A DNA stretch of 15,308 bases, taken from assembly GCA_002315555.1 (NCBI GenBank), contig DCHF01000018.1, forward strand, positions 1 to 15,308, written 5' to 3'. This DNA comes from Lachnospiraceae bacterium UBA1759 (GTDB lineage Bacteria; Bacillota; Clostridia; Lachnospirales; Lachnospiraceae). The position numbers and the translations under genes are program-made. Positions 7,606 to 14,371 of the stretch are shown one piece after another. The first letter of the stretch is position 1. Every line of letters begins with the position of its first letter. The notes under the pieces are model-generated. The model saw only the letters and a program-made list of their open reading frames with translations, searched no databases and was not told the origin of the DNA.

Positions 7606-7902
7606 TTACTCTGTCAGTTTCAGGATCGCTTTCGCAAATCCGGGATCCAGTACAGCGACGCTGGTACGTTCCTCCTGTCCGAGCGCATGACCGAGTGCCG
7701 CTTTGTCTCCGTATAAGAGATACGGAACATCGTAGAAGCTGCACTTGTCACTGAACTTCTTCTTGGTGTTTGCGGAAGCGTCTTCGGAAACGATGACGAG
7801 CACCGCTGTCTTTTCCTTAACGGCTTTTTCCACCGCAAAACCGCCGCTGACAGCCTTTCCGGCTCTCACGGACAGCCCCAGCATGTTAAGCACCTTATCC
7901 AT
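7606..7902 (-). CDS. ylxQ: L7Ae/L30e-family K-turn RNA-binding protein (YlxQ-like)
   Basis: This 98-residue protein belongs to the L7Ae/L30e/S12e/Gadd45 family, whose Bacillus members bind kink-turn RNA. The N-terminus MLGLSVRAGKAVSGG contains the family's RNA-binding turn, and the rest is a compact alpha-beta fold (AVLVIVSEDAS, VPYLLYGDKAALG). The start overlaps the rnpM stop by 8 bases, and infB begins 19 bp downstream. Position between ylxR and infB matches the conserved nusA operon of Firmicutes. The physiological RNA target is not known from sequence; ribosomal or RNase P association is possible. Confidence 0.88.
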   Translation of the reverse strand: MDKVLNMLGLSVRAGKAVSGGFAVEKAVKEKTAVLVIVSEDASANTKKKFSDKCSFYDVPYLLYGDKAALGHALGQEERTSVAVLDPGFAKAILKLTE

Positions 7903-8164
7903 TCAGTTCACTCAGCCTTTCCTTCAGAGCTGCGTAAACATCATCGCCGATGGAAGCTTTATACGCACGGTTCAGTGCGCGTTTCTTCACAAGAAGCTCG
8001 AAGCATTCCGGTGTGTGGCACACATATGCGCCTCTTCCGTCCGCTTTCCCGGTGGGATCCGGGTAAATGCCTTCTTCCGATCTTACGATGCGGAGAAGCT
8101 CCTTTTTCGGCTTCATCTGCCCGCAGGCTATGCACATTCTTTCAGGAACCTTTTTCGTCGCCAA
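7895..8164 (-). CDS. rnpM: RNase P modulator RnpM (YlxR, DUF448), TTG start
   Basis: YlxR-family proteins bind the RNase P RNA in Bacillus and modulate its activity. The 89-residue product has the family's MCIACG block (Cys11, Cys14), KPKKELLRIVR and GRGAYVC. The start is a TTG at 8162-8164, chosen because GAGGAG (8174-8179) lies 9 nt upstream and the Lys-Val-Pro-x-Arg residues before the first Cys are conserved in the family. The nearest ATG (codon 10) would remove them and has no ribosome binding site. The ribosome binding site lies in the last two nusA sense codons, so translation is probably coupled to nusA. The tRNAs at the left end of the window would be RNase P substrates. Confidence 0.88.
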   Translation of the reverse strand: MATKKVPERMCIACGQMKPKKELLRIVRSEEGIYPDPTGKADGRGAYVCHTPECFELLVKKRALNRAYKASIGDDVYAALKERLSELNG

Positions 8165-8170
8165 GTCTTA

Positions 8171-9301
8171 TTACTCCTCTGTTTCCTCGTAATTTTCGAC
8201 GTAATCGCCGTCATAATCGTCATAGCCGTCTTCATAGTCTTCATCGTAATCATCGAAAAGACCTTCATCACGCGCCTGAGACTCGGACTTGATATCGATC
8301 TTATAACCGGTCAGCTTTGCGGCAAGACGTGCGTTCTGACCCTTCATGCCGATGGCCAGAGACAGCTGGTTGTCCGGAACGACAACAAGTGCGGTGTGCT
8401 CGTCTTCATCGGCTGCGACTGCAACGACCTTGGCCGGTGACAGTGCGTTTTCAACAAGAATGGCCGGGTTGTCATCCCAGTGGACGATGTCGATCTTCTC
8501 TCCGTGCAGTTCGTCAACGATCGGATTGATACGGCTTCCGTTGATACCGATGCATGCGCCGATCGGATCGACGTTGGAATCATTGGACCATACCGCCATC
8601 TTGGTACGGGAACCCGCTTCACGGCTGATGGCCTTGATCTCAACGATACCGTCCTTGATCTCCGCGACTTCCATCTCAAACAAACGCTTGACCATGTTGG
8701 CCTTTGTTCTGGAGATCTGTACGCGCGGGCCCTTGCCGCCGTCACGCATGCCGACAACATAGACCTTGACGTGCTGCGTCGGAACGAAGGTCTCACCCGG
8801 AATGATGTCGTCCTTGGTCAGGATCGCATCGGCCTTGCCGAGGTTGACACTGATGATTCCGTTCATGACACGCTGTACGACACCGGTCATGATATCATGA
8901 GCGCGGCTGTTGAAGTATTCGCTGACGGTCTGACGCTCTTCCTCGCGGATCTTCTGAAGAATGATGGACTTCGCATTCTGCGCTGCGATACGGCCGAACT
9001 CCTTGGAGCGGATCTCAACATTGACGGTCTCACCGAGAGCAGCCTTCGGGTTGATCTCCTTGGCCTTTTCAACGGTGATCTGAGTGGCCGGATCTTCAAC
9101 CTTTTCCACGATCTCCTTCGTAGAGTAAATGGAAAAGTCGCAGGTCTCTCTGTCGATATTGACCGTGACGTTTTCAGCTGAGCCGAAATTGTTCTCGCAG
9201 GCTTTTCTTAAAGAAGCGTCGATCGCATCAAAAAGAGCGGCTTTTGAAACGCCTTTTTCTTTTTCGAGAATATCAAGCGCTTCCATCAGTTCCTTGTTCA
9301 T
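8171..9301 (-). CDS. nusA: transcription termination/antitermination factor NusA
   Basis: NusA binds RNA polymerase and nascent RNA, stimulating pausing and intrinsic termination and taking part in rRNA antitermination. The 376-residue length is typical of Firmicutes. Order: N-terminal polymerase-binding domain (about 1-125), S1 domain (about 133-200, GVVQRVMNGIISVNLG), then KH1 (VDPIGACIGINGSRI) and KH2 (NQLSLAIGMKGQNARLAAKLTG). The last 26 or so residues form an Asp/Glu/Tyr-rich acidic tail, in place of the long acidic repeats of Proteobacteria. AGGAGG (9313-9318) lies 11 nt before the ATG. It is second in the operon after rimP; the hairpin leader upstream could be a NusA-sensitive site. 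Confidence 0.97.
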   Translation of the reverse strand: MNKELMEALDILEKEKGVSKAALFDAIDASLRKACENNFGSAENVTVNIDRETCDFSIYSTKEIVEKVEDPATQITVEKAKEINPKAALGETVNVEIRSKEFGRIAAQNAKSIILQKIREEERQTVSEYFNSRAHDIMTGVVQRVMNGIISVNLGKADAILTKDDIIPGETFVPTQHVKVYVVGMRDGGKGPRVQISRTKANMVKRLFEMEVAEIKDGIVEIKAISREAGSRTKMAVWSNDSNVDPIGACIGINGSRINPIVDELHGEKIDIVHWDDNPAILVENALSPAKVVAVAADEDEHTALVVVPDNQLSLAIGMKGQNARLAAKLTGYKIDIKSESQARDEGLFDDYDEDYEDGYDDYDGDYVENYEETEE

Positions 9302-9337
9302 TTTCTTTTATTCCTCCTAGATATTACGATATGGGTA

Positions 9338-9808
9338 TTATGCATCCCAGTCCACGTATTCGCGGATGAGTGCAATGTTCTTTCTTTCAAAGACCTTCTC
9401 TTCTTCCTCAAAAAGAACGGTGACGGTCTCCTTATCAAAGGCCTTCAGGACACCAACGAATTCCTTGGCGCCGTCCTCTGCCTTGAAAAGCTTGAATTCG
9501 ATCTCGCGGCCGGTGTTCCGGACAAAATCCTTGTCCTTCTTTAACGGTCTGCCAAGTCCCGGGCTTGAGACCTCCAGAATGTACGCGTCTTCGATGAAAT
9601 CATCCTGATCCAGAAGCGCGCTCATGGCTCTTGAAACGGTTTCGCAGTCGTTAATGTTCACGCCGCCTTCTTTGTCGATGTAAAAGCGCAGGTACCACTG
9701 GCCGGCTTCCTTCACATACTCGACATCCACAAGGCTTAACGCGTTTTCCTCCAGGATCGGTGCGATCATGGACTCTGCCTTCTGCTCGTAGCTTTCGTGC
9801 TTTGCCAT
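9338..9808 (-). CDS. rimP: ribosome maturation factor RimP
   Basis: RimP assists assembly of the 30S subunit, particularly the S12 region. The product has 156 residues, equal to Bacillus YlxS. It shows VDVEYVKEAGQWYLRFYID in the N-terminal domain and the diagnostic LEVSSPGLGRPL, then a C-terminal SH3-like domain. The frame is open further upstream, but the ATG at 9806-9808 is preceded by GAGGAGG (AGGAGG at 9812-9817) and gives the family N-terminus. The Shine-Dalgarno to ATG gap is short, 3 nt. An out-of-frame ATGGCAAA, almost the same as the true start sequence, lies about 30 nt upstream. RimP is the first gene of the nine-gene operon. Confidence 0.94.
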   Translation of the reverse strand: MAKHESYEQKAESMIAPILEENALSLVDVEYVKEAGQWYLRFYIDKEGGVNINDCETVSRAMSALLDQDDFIEDAYILEVSSPGLGRPLKKDKDFVRNTGREIEFKLFKAEDGAKEFVGVLKAFDKETVTVLFEEEEKVFERKNIALIREYVDWDA

Positions 9809-9836
9809 ATTCCTCCTCGTATTTTGCCATAAAGAA

Positions 9837-9860
9837 GGAGCGGATCTTGCGACCCACTCC
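9837..9860 (-). promoter_or_regulatory. leader hairpin of the rimP-nusA operon
   Basis: On the minus strand GGAGTGGGTC (9851-9860) and GATCCGCTCC (9837-9846) pair over 10 bp, including two G-U pairs, and close a GCAA tetraloop of the stable GNRA type. TTCTTTATGG follows, a weak U-tract. The hairpin lies between the predicted promoter and the rimP ribosome binding site, so it is in the 5' leader. It may be a partial terminator (attenuator), a processing or stability element, or a binding site for an operon product. Pairing is seen; function is inferred. Confidence 0.75.
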
Positions 9861-9884
9861 AAACTACAACTATCAACTTCAAAA

Positions 9885-9913
9885 AGTTTATCACGAAAAT
9901 CCAGTAAAATCAA
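9885..9913 (-). promoter_or_regulatory. predicted promoter of the rimP-nusA-infB operon
   Basis: On the minus strand TTGATT (9908-9913), a 17-bp spacer and TAAACT (9885-9890) with an upstream TG (extended -10, TGATAAACT) form a moderate sigma-A promoter. Transcription would begin near 9878, about 18 nt before the leader hairpin. Each hexamer matches consensus at four of six positions; the region is A/T-rich and other placements are possible. Confidence 0.55.
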
Positions 9914-9937
9914 GGTTTTTTTCATAATTATTACGAA

Positions 9938-9957
9938 AAAAAGCGGATTTTTTACGA
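9938..9957 (-). terminator. possible weak terminator after glmM
   Basis: Downstream of the glmM stop, the minus strand reads CGTAAAAAA-TCCGC-TTTTTTTCG. The A and T runs can pair around a small loop, ending in a T-run. The stem is almost all A-U, so it is a weak candidate. No better terminator is seen between glmM and rimP, so read-through from glmM into the rimP operon is possible. Confidence 0.3.
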
Positions 9958-9975
9958 ATATGTGATACACGGTAC

Positions 9976-11334
9976 TTACCGGATCTTGCGAAGATGTCCG
10001 GAAGCCTCCATCGATGCGATGATGTGATCCACCTGCTTCTCGCACTCTTTCGTGGTACCGGCTTCCGCCATGACGCGAAGGACCGGTTCAGTGCCGGATT
10101 TACGAAGAAGTACGCGTCCGTCGCTTCCGAGGCTCTCTTCACATTCGCGGACTGAGGCGATGACTGCGGGATCGTTAAGTGTACCTTCCTTGTCATCGAC
10201 CTCCACATTCTTCAGGACCTGCGGATACATCGTGCAGCCCTGCTTCAGTGCGGACAACGGCAGACAGGCTTCGATCATGACCTGCATGACCATGAGTGCG
10301 GTAATAAGACCGTCACCGGTATGCGCGTACTTGCGGAAAATGATGTGTCCGGACTGTTCGCCGCCCAGAATGTGGCGGTTTTCCTTCATGTTCTCATAGA
10401 CATAACGGTCGCCTACATCGGTCTTTTCGTAACGGATACCGCATTCGTCAAAAGCCTTGTACAGGCCGAAGTTGCTCATAATGGTCGTAACGACGGTATT
10501 ATTGGTCAGGTGATCGTTCTTCTTGAGCCATTTGCCGCAGATGTACATGATGTAGTCGCCATTCAGCTCTTCACCCTTTTCATCGACCGCAAGGCAGCGG
10601 TCCGCATCGCCGTCAAAGGCAAAGCCCGCATCCATCTTGTTTTCGACTACATACTTTTGAAGCCCCTCAATATGTGTGGAGCCGCAGTTCAGGTTGACGT
10701 TCTGACCGTCCGGTTCGGCATTGATGACATAAGTCTTTGCGCCCAGCGCATCAAAGACCGCACGTGCGATCATCCATGCGGAACCGTTAGAGCAATCCAG
10801 CGCGATGCGGTAATTATCAAAAGAACGGGACGGAACGCCGGTCAGATAACCGATGTAACGGTTTCTGCCGGTATAGAAGTCCACGGTCTTGCCGATCTCC
10901 ACGCCCTCGGAATACGGGATCTCTTCCATCTCTCCATCCAGATAACGCTCGATCTGTTCCTGGACCGTATCGTCCATTTTTTCACCGTCTTCGTTCATCA
11001 GCTTGATACCGTTGTCGTAGAACGGATTGTGCGATGCGGAGATCATGACGCCGCAATCGAACTTTTCCGTACGGGTGATGTAGCTGACGCACGGTGTCGT
11101 CGTTACGTGAAGAAGATACGCATCGGATCCGGACGATGTAATGCCGGAGGCCAGCGCGTTTTCATACATATAGCTTGAACGGCGGGTGTCCTTACCAATG
11201 ACGATACGTGCCGCACTTCCTGTTTTTTCTCTATAGTACCAGCCTAAGAAACGGCCGATCCTGAATGCATGCAAGGCGGTCAGATCCCGTCCTGCGCGAC
11301 CGCGGAATCCGTCTGTTCCGAAATATTTACCCAT
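9976..11334 (-). CDS. glmM: phosphoglucosamine mutase GlmM
   Basis: GlmM interconverts glucosamine-6-phosphate and glucosamine-1-phosphate, feeding UDP-GlcNAc for peptidoglycan. The 452-residue protein carries every family hallmark: N-terminal GKYFGTDGFRG, the phosphoserine loop SASHNP with catalytic Ser101, the Mg-binding DGDADR (241-246), the sugar-binding GGEQSGH (324-330) and the phosphate-binding RKSGTEP (411-417). AGGAGTG lies just before the ATG. The gene has its own promoter (11399-11426) in the divergent region shared with rqcH, with unusual repeats over it. No glmS or glmU is in the window. Some Clostridia GlmM-like enzymes have broader hexose specificity, so the glucosamine substrate is the family default. 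Confidence 0.94.
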   Translation of the reverse strand: MGKYFGTDGFRGRAGRDLTALHAFRIGRFLGWYYREKTGSAARIVIGKDTRRSSYMYENALASGITSSGSDAYLLHVTTTPCVSYITRTEKFDCGVMISASHNPFYDNGIKLMNEDGEKMDDTVQEQIERYLDGEMEEIPYSEGVEIGKTVDFYTGRNRYIGYLTGVPSRSFDNYRIALDCSNGSAWMIARAVFDALGAKTYVINAEPDGQNVNLNCGSTHIEGLQKYVVENKMDAGFAFDGDADRCLAVDEKGEELNGDYIMYICGKWLKKNDHLTNNTVVTTIMSNFGLYKAFDECGIRYEKTDVGDRYVYENMKENRHILGGEQSGHIIFRKYAHTGDGLITALMVMQVMIEACLPLSALKQGCTMYPQVLKNVEVDDKEGTLNDPAVIASVRECEESLGSDGRVLLRKSGTEPVLRVMAEAGTTKECEKQVDHIIASMEASGHLRKIR

Positions 11335-11376
11335 AAGTCACTCCTGTAACGTTATTATTATGATGCAGCGCATTAA

Positions 11377-11417
11377 ATGTTATGTAAATCAATATGTTAT
11401 TATACTCAAAATAACAT
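11377..11417. promoter_or_regulatory. three ATGTTAT boxes on the glmM promoter (candidate operator)
   Basis: ATGTTAT occurs at 11377-11383 and 11394-11400, and its inverse ATAACAT at 11411-11417. The three starts are each 17 bp apart. The last two extend to an 8-bp perfect inverted repeat, ATGTTATT/AATAACAT, with an 8-nt spacer that encloses the -10 element. This is the layout of a dimeric repressor operator with an extra half-site. The regulator is unknown, and A/T-rich sequence makes chance repeats more likely. Confidence 0.5.
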
Positions 11418-11426
11418 TTTTTTCAA
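11399..11426 (-). promoter_or_regulatory. sigma-A promoter of glmM
   Basis: On the minus strand -35 TTGAAA (11421-11426), a 16-bp spacer and a perfect -10 TATAAT (11399-11404). The start is expected near 11392, giving a leader of about 58 nt. The -10 and spacer are covered by an inverted repeat (11394-11417), which suggests a repressor site. Confidence 0.8.
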
Positions 11427-11491
11427 CGGTTCCGGCTCATATCCGCGGTAAATATTCGAATCTTCCGATCCGTATCGTATTCAAATATCCG

Positions 11492-11520
11492 TTGAAAAAC
11501 ACTCCGCTTCATAGTAAAAT
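11492..11520 (+). promoter_or_regulatory. sigma-A promoter of rqcH
   Basis: -35 TTGAAA (11492-11497), 17-bp spacer, -10 TAAAAT (11515-11520). The transcript should start around 11527, so the leader before the chosen rqcH ATG (11541) is only about 14 nt and consists almost entirely of the ribosome binding site. The -35 context CCGTTGAAAAA is repeated inverted at the glmM promoter. Confidence 0.8.
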
Positions 11521-11527
11521 GTGAAAT

Positions 11528-11532
11528 GGAGG
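11528..11532 (+). promoter_or_regulatory. ribosome binding site deciding the rqcH start
   Basis: GGAGG lies 8 nt before the ATG at 11541. An in-frame ATG at 11526 overlaps this site and falls at the predicted transcription start, so it is unlikely to be used. Confidence 0.8.
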
Positions 11533-11540
11533 ATCTTGAA

Positions 11541-13298
11541 ATGGCATTCGACGGAATTTTAGTACGCGCCTTAAGAAACGAGCTCGAGTCCGAGCTGACC
11601 GACGCGCGAATCAATAAAATCGCACAGCCCGAACCGGAGGAGCTGATCATCACCTTTAAGACCCGAAACGGGCTCAAAAAAGTGCTCATCAGTGCAAACG
11701 CATCTCTTCCGCTCATTTACCTGACGGAGGACAACAAGCAGAGTCCCCAGACGGCCCCCGGCTTCTGCATGCTGCTTCGCAAGCATTTGAACAGTGCGCG
11801 TCTGATCTCGGTCACGCAGCCCGGTCTTGAACGCGTCATCGTTCTTACGATCGAACATCTCGATGAAATGGGCGATCTCAAGATGAAGTATCTGAACATC
11901 GAGCTGATGGGCAAATACTCAAACATCATCTTCACCGATGACCGCGGCATCATTCTGGATTCCATCCGTCACGTGCCGCCGTCCGTTTCCTCGGTGCGCA
12001 CCGTTCTTCCGGGACAGCCCTATTTCATTCCGGATACGCAGAACAAGGTGAATCCGGAGGGGGTAACCGAAGAATTCTTCCTGAGTGCCCTGGATGACAA
12101 GGACCGGATCTCCGACAGCATCTTCAAGCATTACACCGGCTTTTCAAGTCCGGCGGTCAATGAGCTCCTGTACCGTGAGGGTCTGGATCCGGACCGCTAT
12201 ATCTCCGAACTCTCCGAACAGGAACGAAAGGATCTTGCGGCCCGTTTTGTCCGTATCGTCAATGACCTTCTGAACGGTCCTCTGACTGCGGAGATCGCTT
12301 ATGAAAACGGTCTCGGACCGGTACAGTATTCCGCCGTTCCGCTCGATTCCTACAGGAGTCTTGAGGAAGAATACACGGTGAAGACCTTTGAATCGGCGAG
12401 TCTCATGCTGAAGACCTATTTCAGCGAACGGAACATCACGACGAACATGCGCCAGAAATCCCAGGACATGCGAAAGGTGGCGGAAACACTGCTCTCGCGT
12501 GCCGTAAAGAAGCTGGATCTTCAGGAAAAGCAGATGAAGGATACGGAAAAGCGTGAGACCTACCGGTTGTACGGCGAGCTTCTGAACGCTTATTCCTATC
12601 AGCTTCCGGTCGGGGAAAAAGCCGTGTCCGTCCTGAATTATTATGATAACACGGAACTTAAGATCCCGACGGATCCGGATCTTTCCATTGCGGATAACGC
12701 AAAGCGCTATTTCGATAAATATACCAAGCAGAAGCGGACATGGCAGGCGTTGGAGGAGTTGATCCCGCAGACACAAAGCGAGATCGAGCATCTTTCTTCT
12801 ATCGTGCTTGCGATCGACATCGCCCGTGATAATGAGGATCTGCAGCAGATCCGCGAAGAGATGGCCGATGCCGGCTTCATCAAGCGGCAGCTCGGAAAAA
12901 ACGGCCGCAGGATCAAGAGCGCATCCAAGCCCTGGCACTATGTTTCCTCCGACGGTTACGATATTTATGTGGGAAGAAACAATCTGCAGAACGATATGCT
13001 GACCTTCAAGTTCGCGGACGGAAACGATATCTGGATGCACGCTAAAAAAGCTCCGGGTTCGCACGTGATCATACGTACACGGAACGAGGATATCCCGGAC
13101 CGCACTTATGAAGAAGCCGGCGCGCTTGCCGTCTACTACTCCACGGTGCGGGACAATCCCAAGGCCGAGGTCGATTACATCGAGAAGAAGCATGTTAAAA
13201 AGCCGAACGGAGGCGCTCCCGGCTTTGTTGTATATTATACCAATTACTCCCTGATGGCATCGCCGGATATTTCCGCACTGCGTCAGGTGCAGGATTAA
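11541..13298 (+). CDS. rqcH: RqcH, ribosome quality control factor (NFACT / Rqc2 family)
   Basis: RqcH binds the stalled 50S-peptidyl-tRNA complex and recruits tRNA-Ala to add C-terminal alanine tails that mark the nascent chain for proteolysis. The family was formerly called fibronectin-binding protein FbpA/YloA. The 585-residue product has NFACT-N from residue 1 (MAFDGILVRALRNEL), a middle helix-hairpin-helix and coiled-coil region (about 170-430), and NFACT-R with YVSSDGYDIYVGRNN and DIWMHAKKAPGSHVII (about 470-515). The tRNA-contacting DR motif of Bacillus (Asp97-Arg98) appears as Glu97-Arg98. The ATG at 11541 was preferred to one 15 nt upstream on ribosome-binding-site and family grounds. 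The next gene starts 10 bp after the stop, so the two are co-transcribed. Confidence 0.93.
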   Translation: MAFDGILVRALRNELESELTDARINKIAQPEPEELIITFKTRNGLKKVLISANASLPLIYLTEDNKQSPQTAPGFCMLLRKHLNSARLISVTQPGLERVIVLTIEHLDEMGDLKMKYLNIELMGKYSNIIFTDDRGIILDSIRHVPPSVSSVRTVLPGQPYFIPDTQNKVNPEGVTEEFFLSALDDKDRISDSIFKHYTGFSSPAVNELLYREGLDPDRYISELSEQERKDLAARFVRIVNDLLNGPLTAEIAYENGLGPVQYSAVPLDSYRSLEEEYTVKTFESASLMLKTYFSERNITTNMRQKSQDMRKVAETLLSRAVKKLDLQEKQMKDTEKRETYRLYGELLNAYSYQLPVGEKAVSVLNYYDNTELKIPTDPDLSIADNAKRYFDKYTKQKRTWQALEELIPQTQSEIEHLSSIVLAIDIARDNEDLQQIREEMADAGFIKRQLGKNGRRIKSASKPWHYVSSDGYDIYVGRNNLQNDMLTFKFADGNDIWMHAKKAPGSHVIIRTRNEDIPDRTYEEAGALAVYYSTVRDNPKAEVDYIEKKHVKKPNGGAPGFVVYYTNYSLMASPDISALRQVQD

Positions 13299-13308
13299 GG
13301 AGGCACCC

Positions 13309-14304
13309 ATGAAAGACAAACGCCTGTGGATCTGCGTTGCCGCAGTATTCATCGTCGCAGCCGCATTTACGATCTTTGCGGGAATTTCCATTTACAATCT
13401 GACCGTCCGGCCGTCAGCCGGCGGAAAAGCTCCGGTCGTCGCGGATGCGGACACGGATGACAAACAGGAGGCCGATGTTTCTTCCGAAGAACCGTCTTCG
13501 GAGGAAGCAACAGAAGCACCGACGGTGGACCCGAATTACAATCCGTTGAATGACGGTATCGCAGGGGTCCATGCACTGACGGATGAACAGATCGATTACA
13601 TCGCTTCTCATTACGACGGGACCTCGGAATACATCTACACTTCTCTGGAAATGGGCGAGAACGGCATTCCGCAGTCTTTAGAGCATTTTAAGAGCAAGCT
13701 CGCCGGTATCGATAATATTACTTACACCGGTAAAGACACAAATGCTTATTTCATTTTCGTTCTGACGCATGAATACGATGAAAACATCACGAGTCAGATC
13801 CTCGACATGCTGAATTATTACGGTATCAAGGCAACGTTCTTTATGTGCCAGGGTTACGCGGAAGCCTATCCCGAGATCGTGGAACGCCTGATAAAAGACG
13901 GTCATGAAATCGGTTCGCTCGGCGCGTCTTATCCGGACGGCGGTCTTTCAACGTACGGTCTCAAGGATCAGATGAACGACATCATGCGATTCCAGGAATT
14001 CATGGAAAACACGTACAGCTACACGATGAAGCGCTTCTATCCCTGCGGCGAGATGATCTCCTGCCAGTCCGCAGTCCTGTGGACGCAGATGGGCCTCGAA
14101 GTCGTCATGTACGGCGCTTCCTATGAGGATTACAGCCACGATGCCGAGATCGATCCGGAAACCTTCTTCAACGATATGAAGACGGCGCTTCATAACGGCG
14201 TCATCTATCGTTTCCATACAACGAACTTAAGCACCTGCAATTTGATGCCGAGTCTCATCAGTTATCTGCAGCAGTGCGGATTCGGTATCGGTCTTCTGCC
14301 GTAA
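13309..14304 (+). CDS. membrane-anchored NodB/PdaA-like protein lacking catalytic residues (probable pseudo-deacetylase)
   Basis: The 331-residue protein has a short cytosolic N-terminus, one membrane segment (about 7-32), an acidic Ser/Glu/Thr-rich linker (about 36-80), and a NodB-homology fold from about 145 to the end. It aligns with PdaA-type peptidoglycan deacetylases through GIKATFFMCQGYAEAYPEIVE, GHEIG, RFYPCGE and VIYRFHT. The catalytic positions are changed. TFDDG reads as LTHEY (Thr153, His154 for the two Asp), and the metal-binding HSxxH reads as LGASY (Leu204, Tyr208). Only the terminal His303 block remains recognisable. Deacetylation is therefore unlikely; binding or scaffolding at the wall is an inference. 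TAAGGAGG, sharing the rqcH stop codon, is its ribosome binding site. Confidence 0.8.
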   Translation: MKDKRLWICVAAVFIVAAAFTIFAGISIYNLTVRPSAGGKAPVVADADTDDKQEADVSSEEPSSEEATEAPTVDPNYNPLNDGIAGVHALTDEQIDYIASHYDGTSEYIYTSLEMGENGIPQSLEHFKSKLAGIDNITYTGKDTNAYFIFVLTHEYDENITSQILDMLNYYGIKATFFMCQGYAEAYPEIVERLIKDGHEIGSLGASYPDGGLSTYGLKDQMNDIMRFQEFMENTYSYTMKRFYPCGEMISCQSAVLWTQMGLEVVMYGASYEDYSHDAEIDPETFFNDMKTALHNGVIYRFHTTNLSTCNLMPSLISYLQQCGFGIGLLP

Positions 14305-14315
14305 TACAAAACACA

Positions 14316-14371
14316 GTTCGGAATATCCGCTCGTAAAATCGAACAGATATTCCGAACTTTTGTTTGCTTTT
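14316..14371 (+). terminator. intrinsic terminator of rqcH and the NodB-like gene
   Basis: Perfect 12-bp arms GTTCGGAATATC (14316-14327) and GATATTCCGAAC (14346-14357) enclose an 18-nt loop and are followed by TTTTGTTTGCTTTT. It begins 11 nt after the stop codon. The T-tract overlaps the lexA -35 region. Confidence 0.85.

Noticed and set aside
9961..9985. Small palindrome GGTACTTACC-type at the glmM 3' end as a terminator
   Set aside because: Only a 4-bp stem with a 2-nt loop, not a stable hairpin.
9809..10045. Upstream extension of the rimP frame to an ATG at 10045
   Set aside because: It would run across the promoter, the leader hairpin and the 3' end of glmM and adds no conserved sequence; the AGGAGG-preceded ATG at 9808 gives the family length.
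12144..13391. 415-codon minus-strand open frame opposite rqcH
   Set aside because: Shadow of rqcH codon use; no supporting ribosome binding site, promoter or domain.
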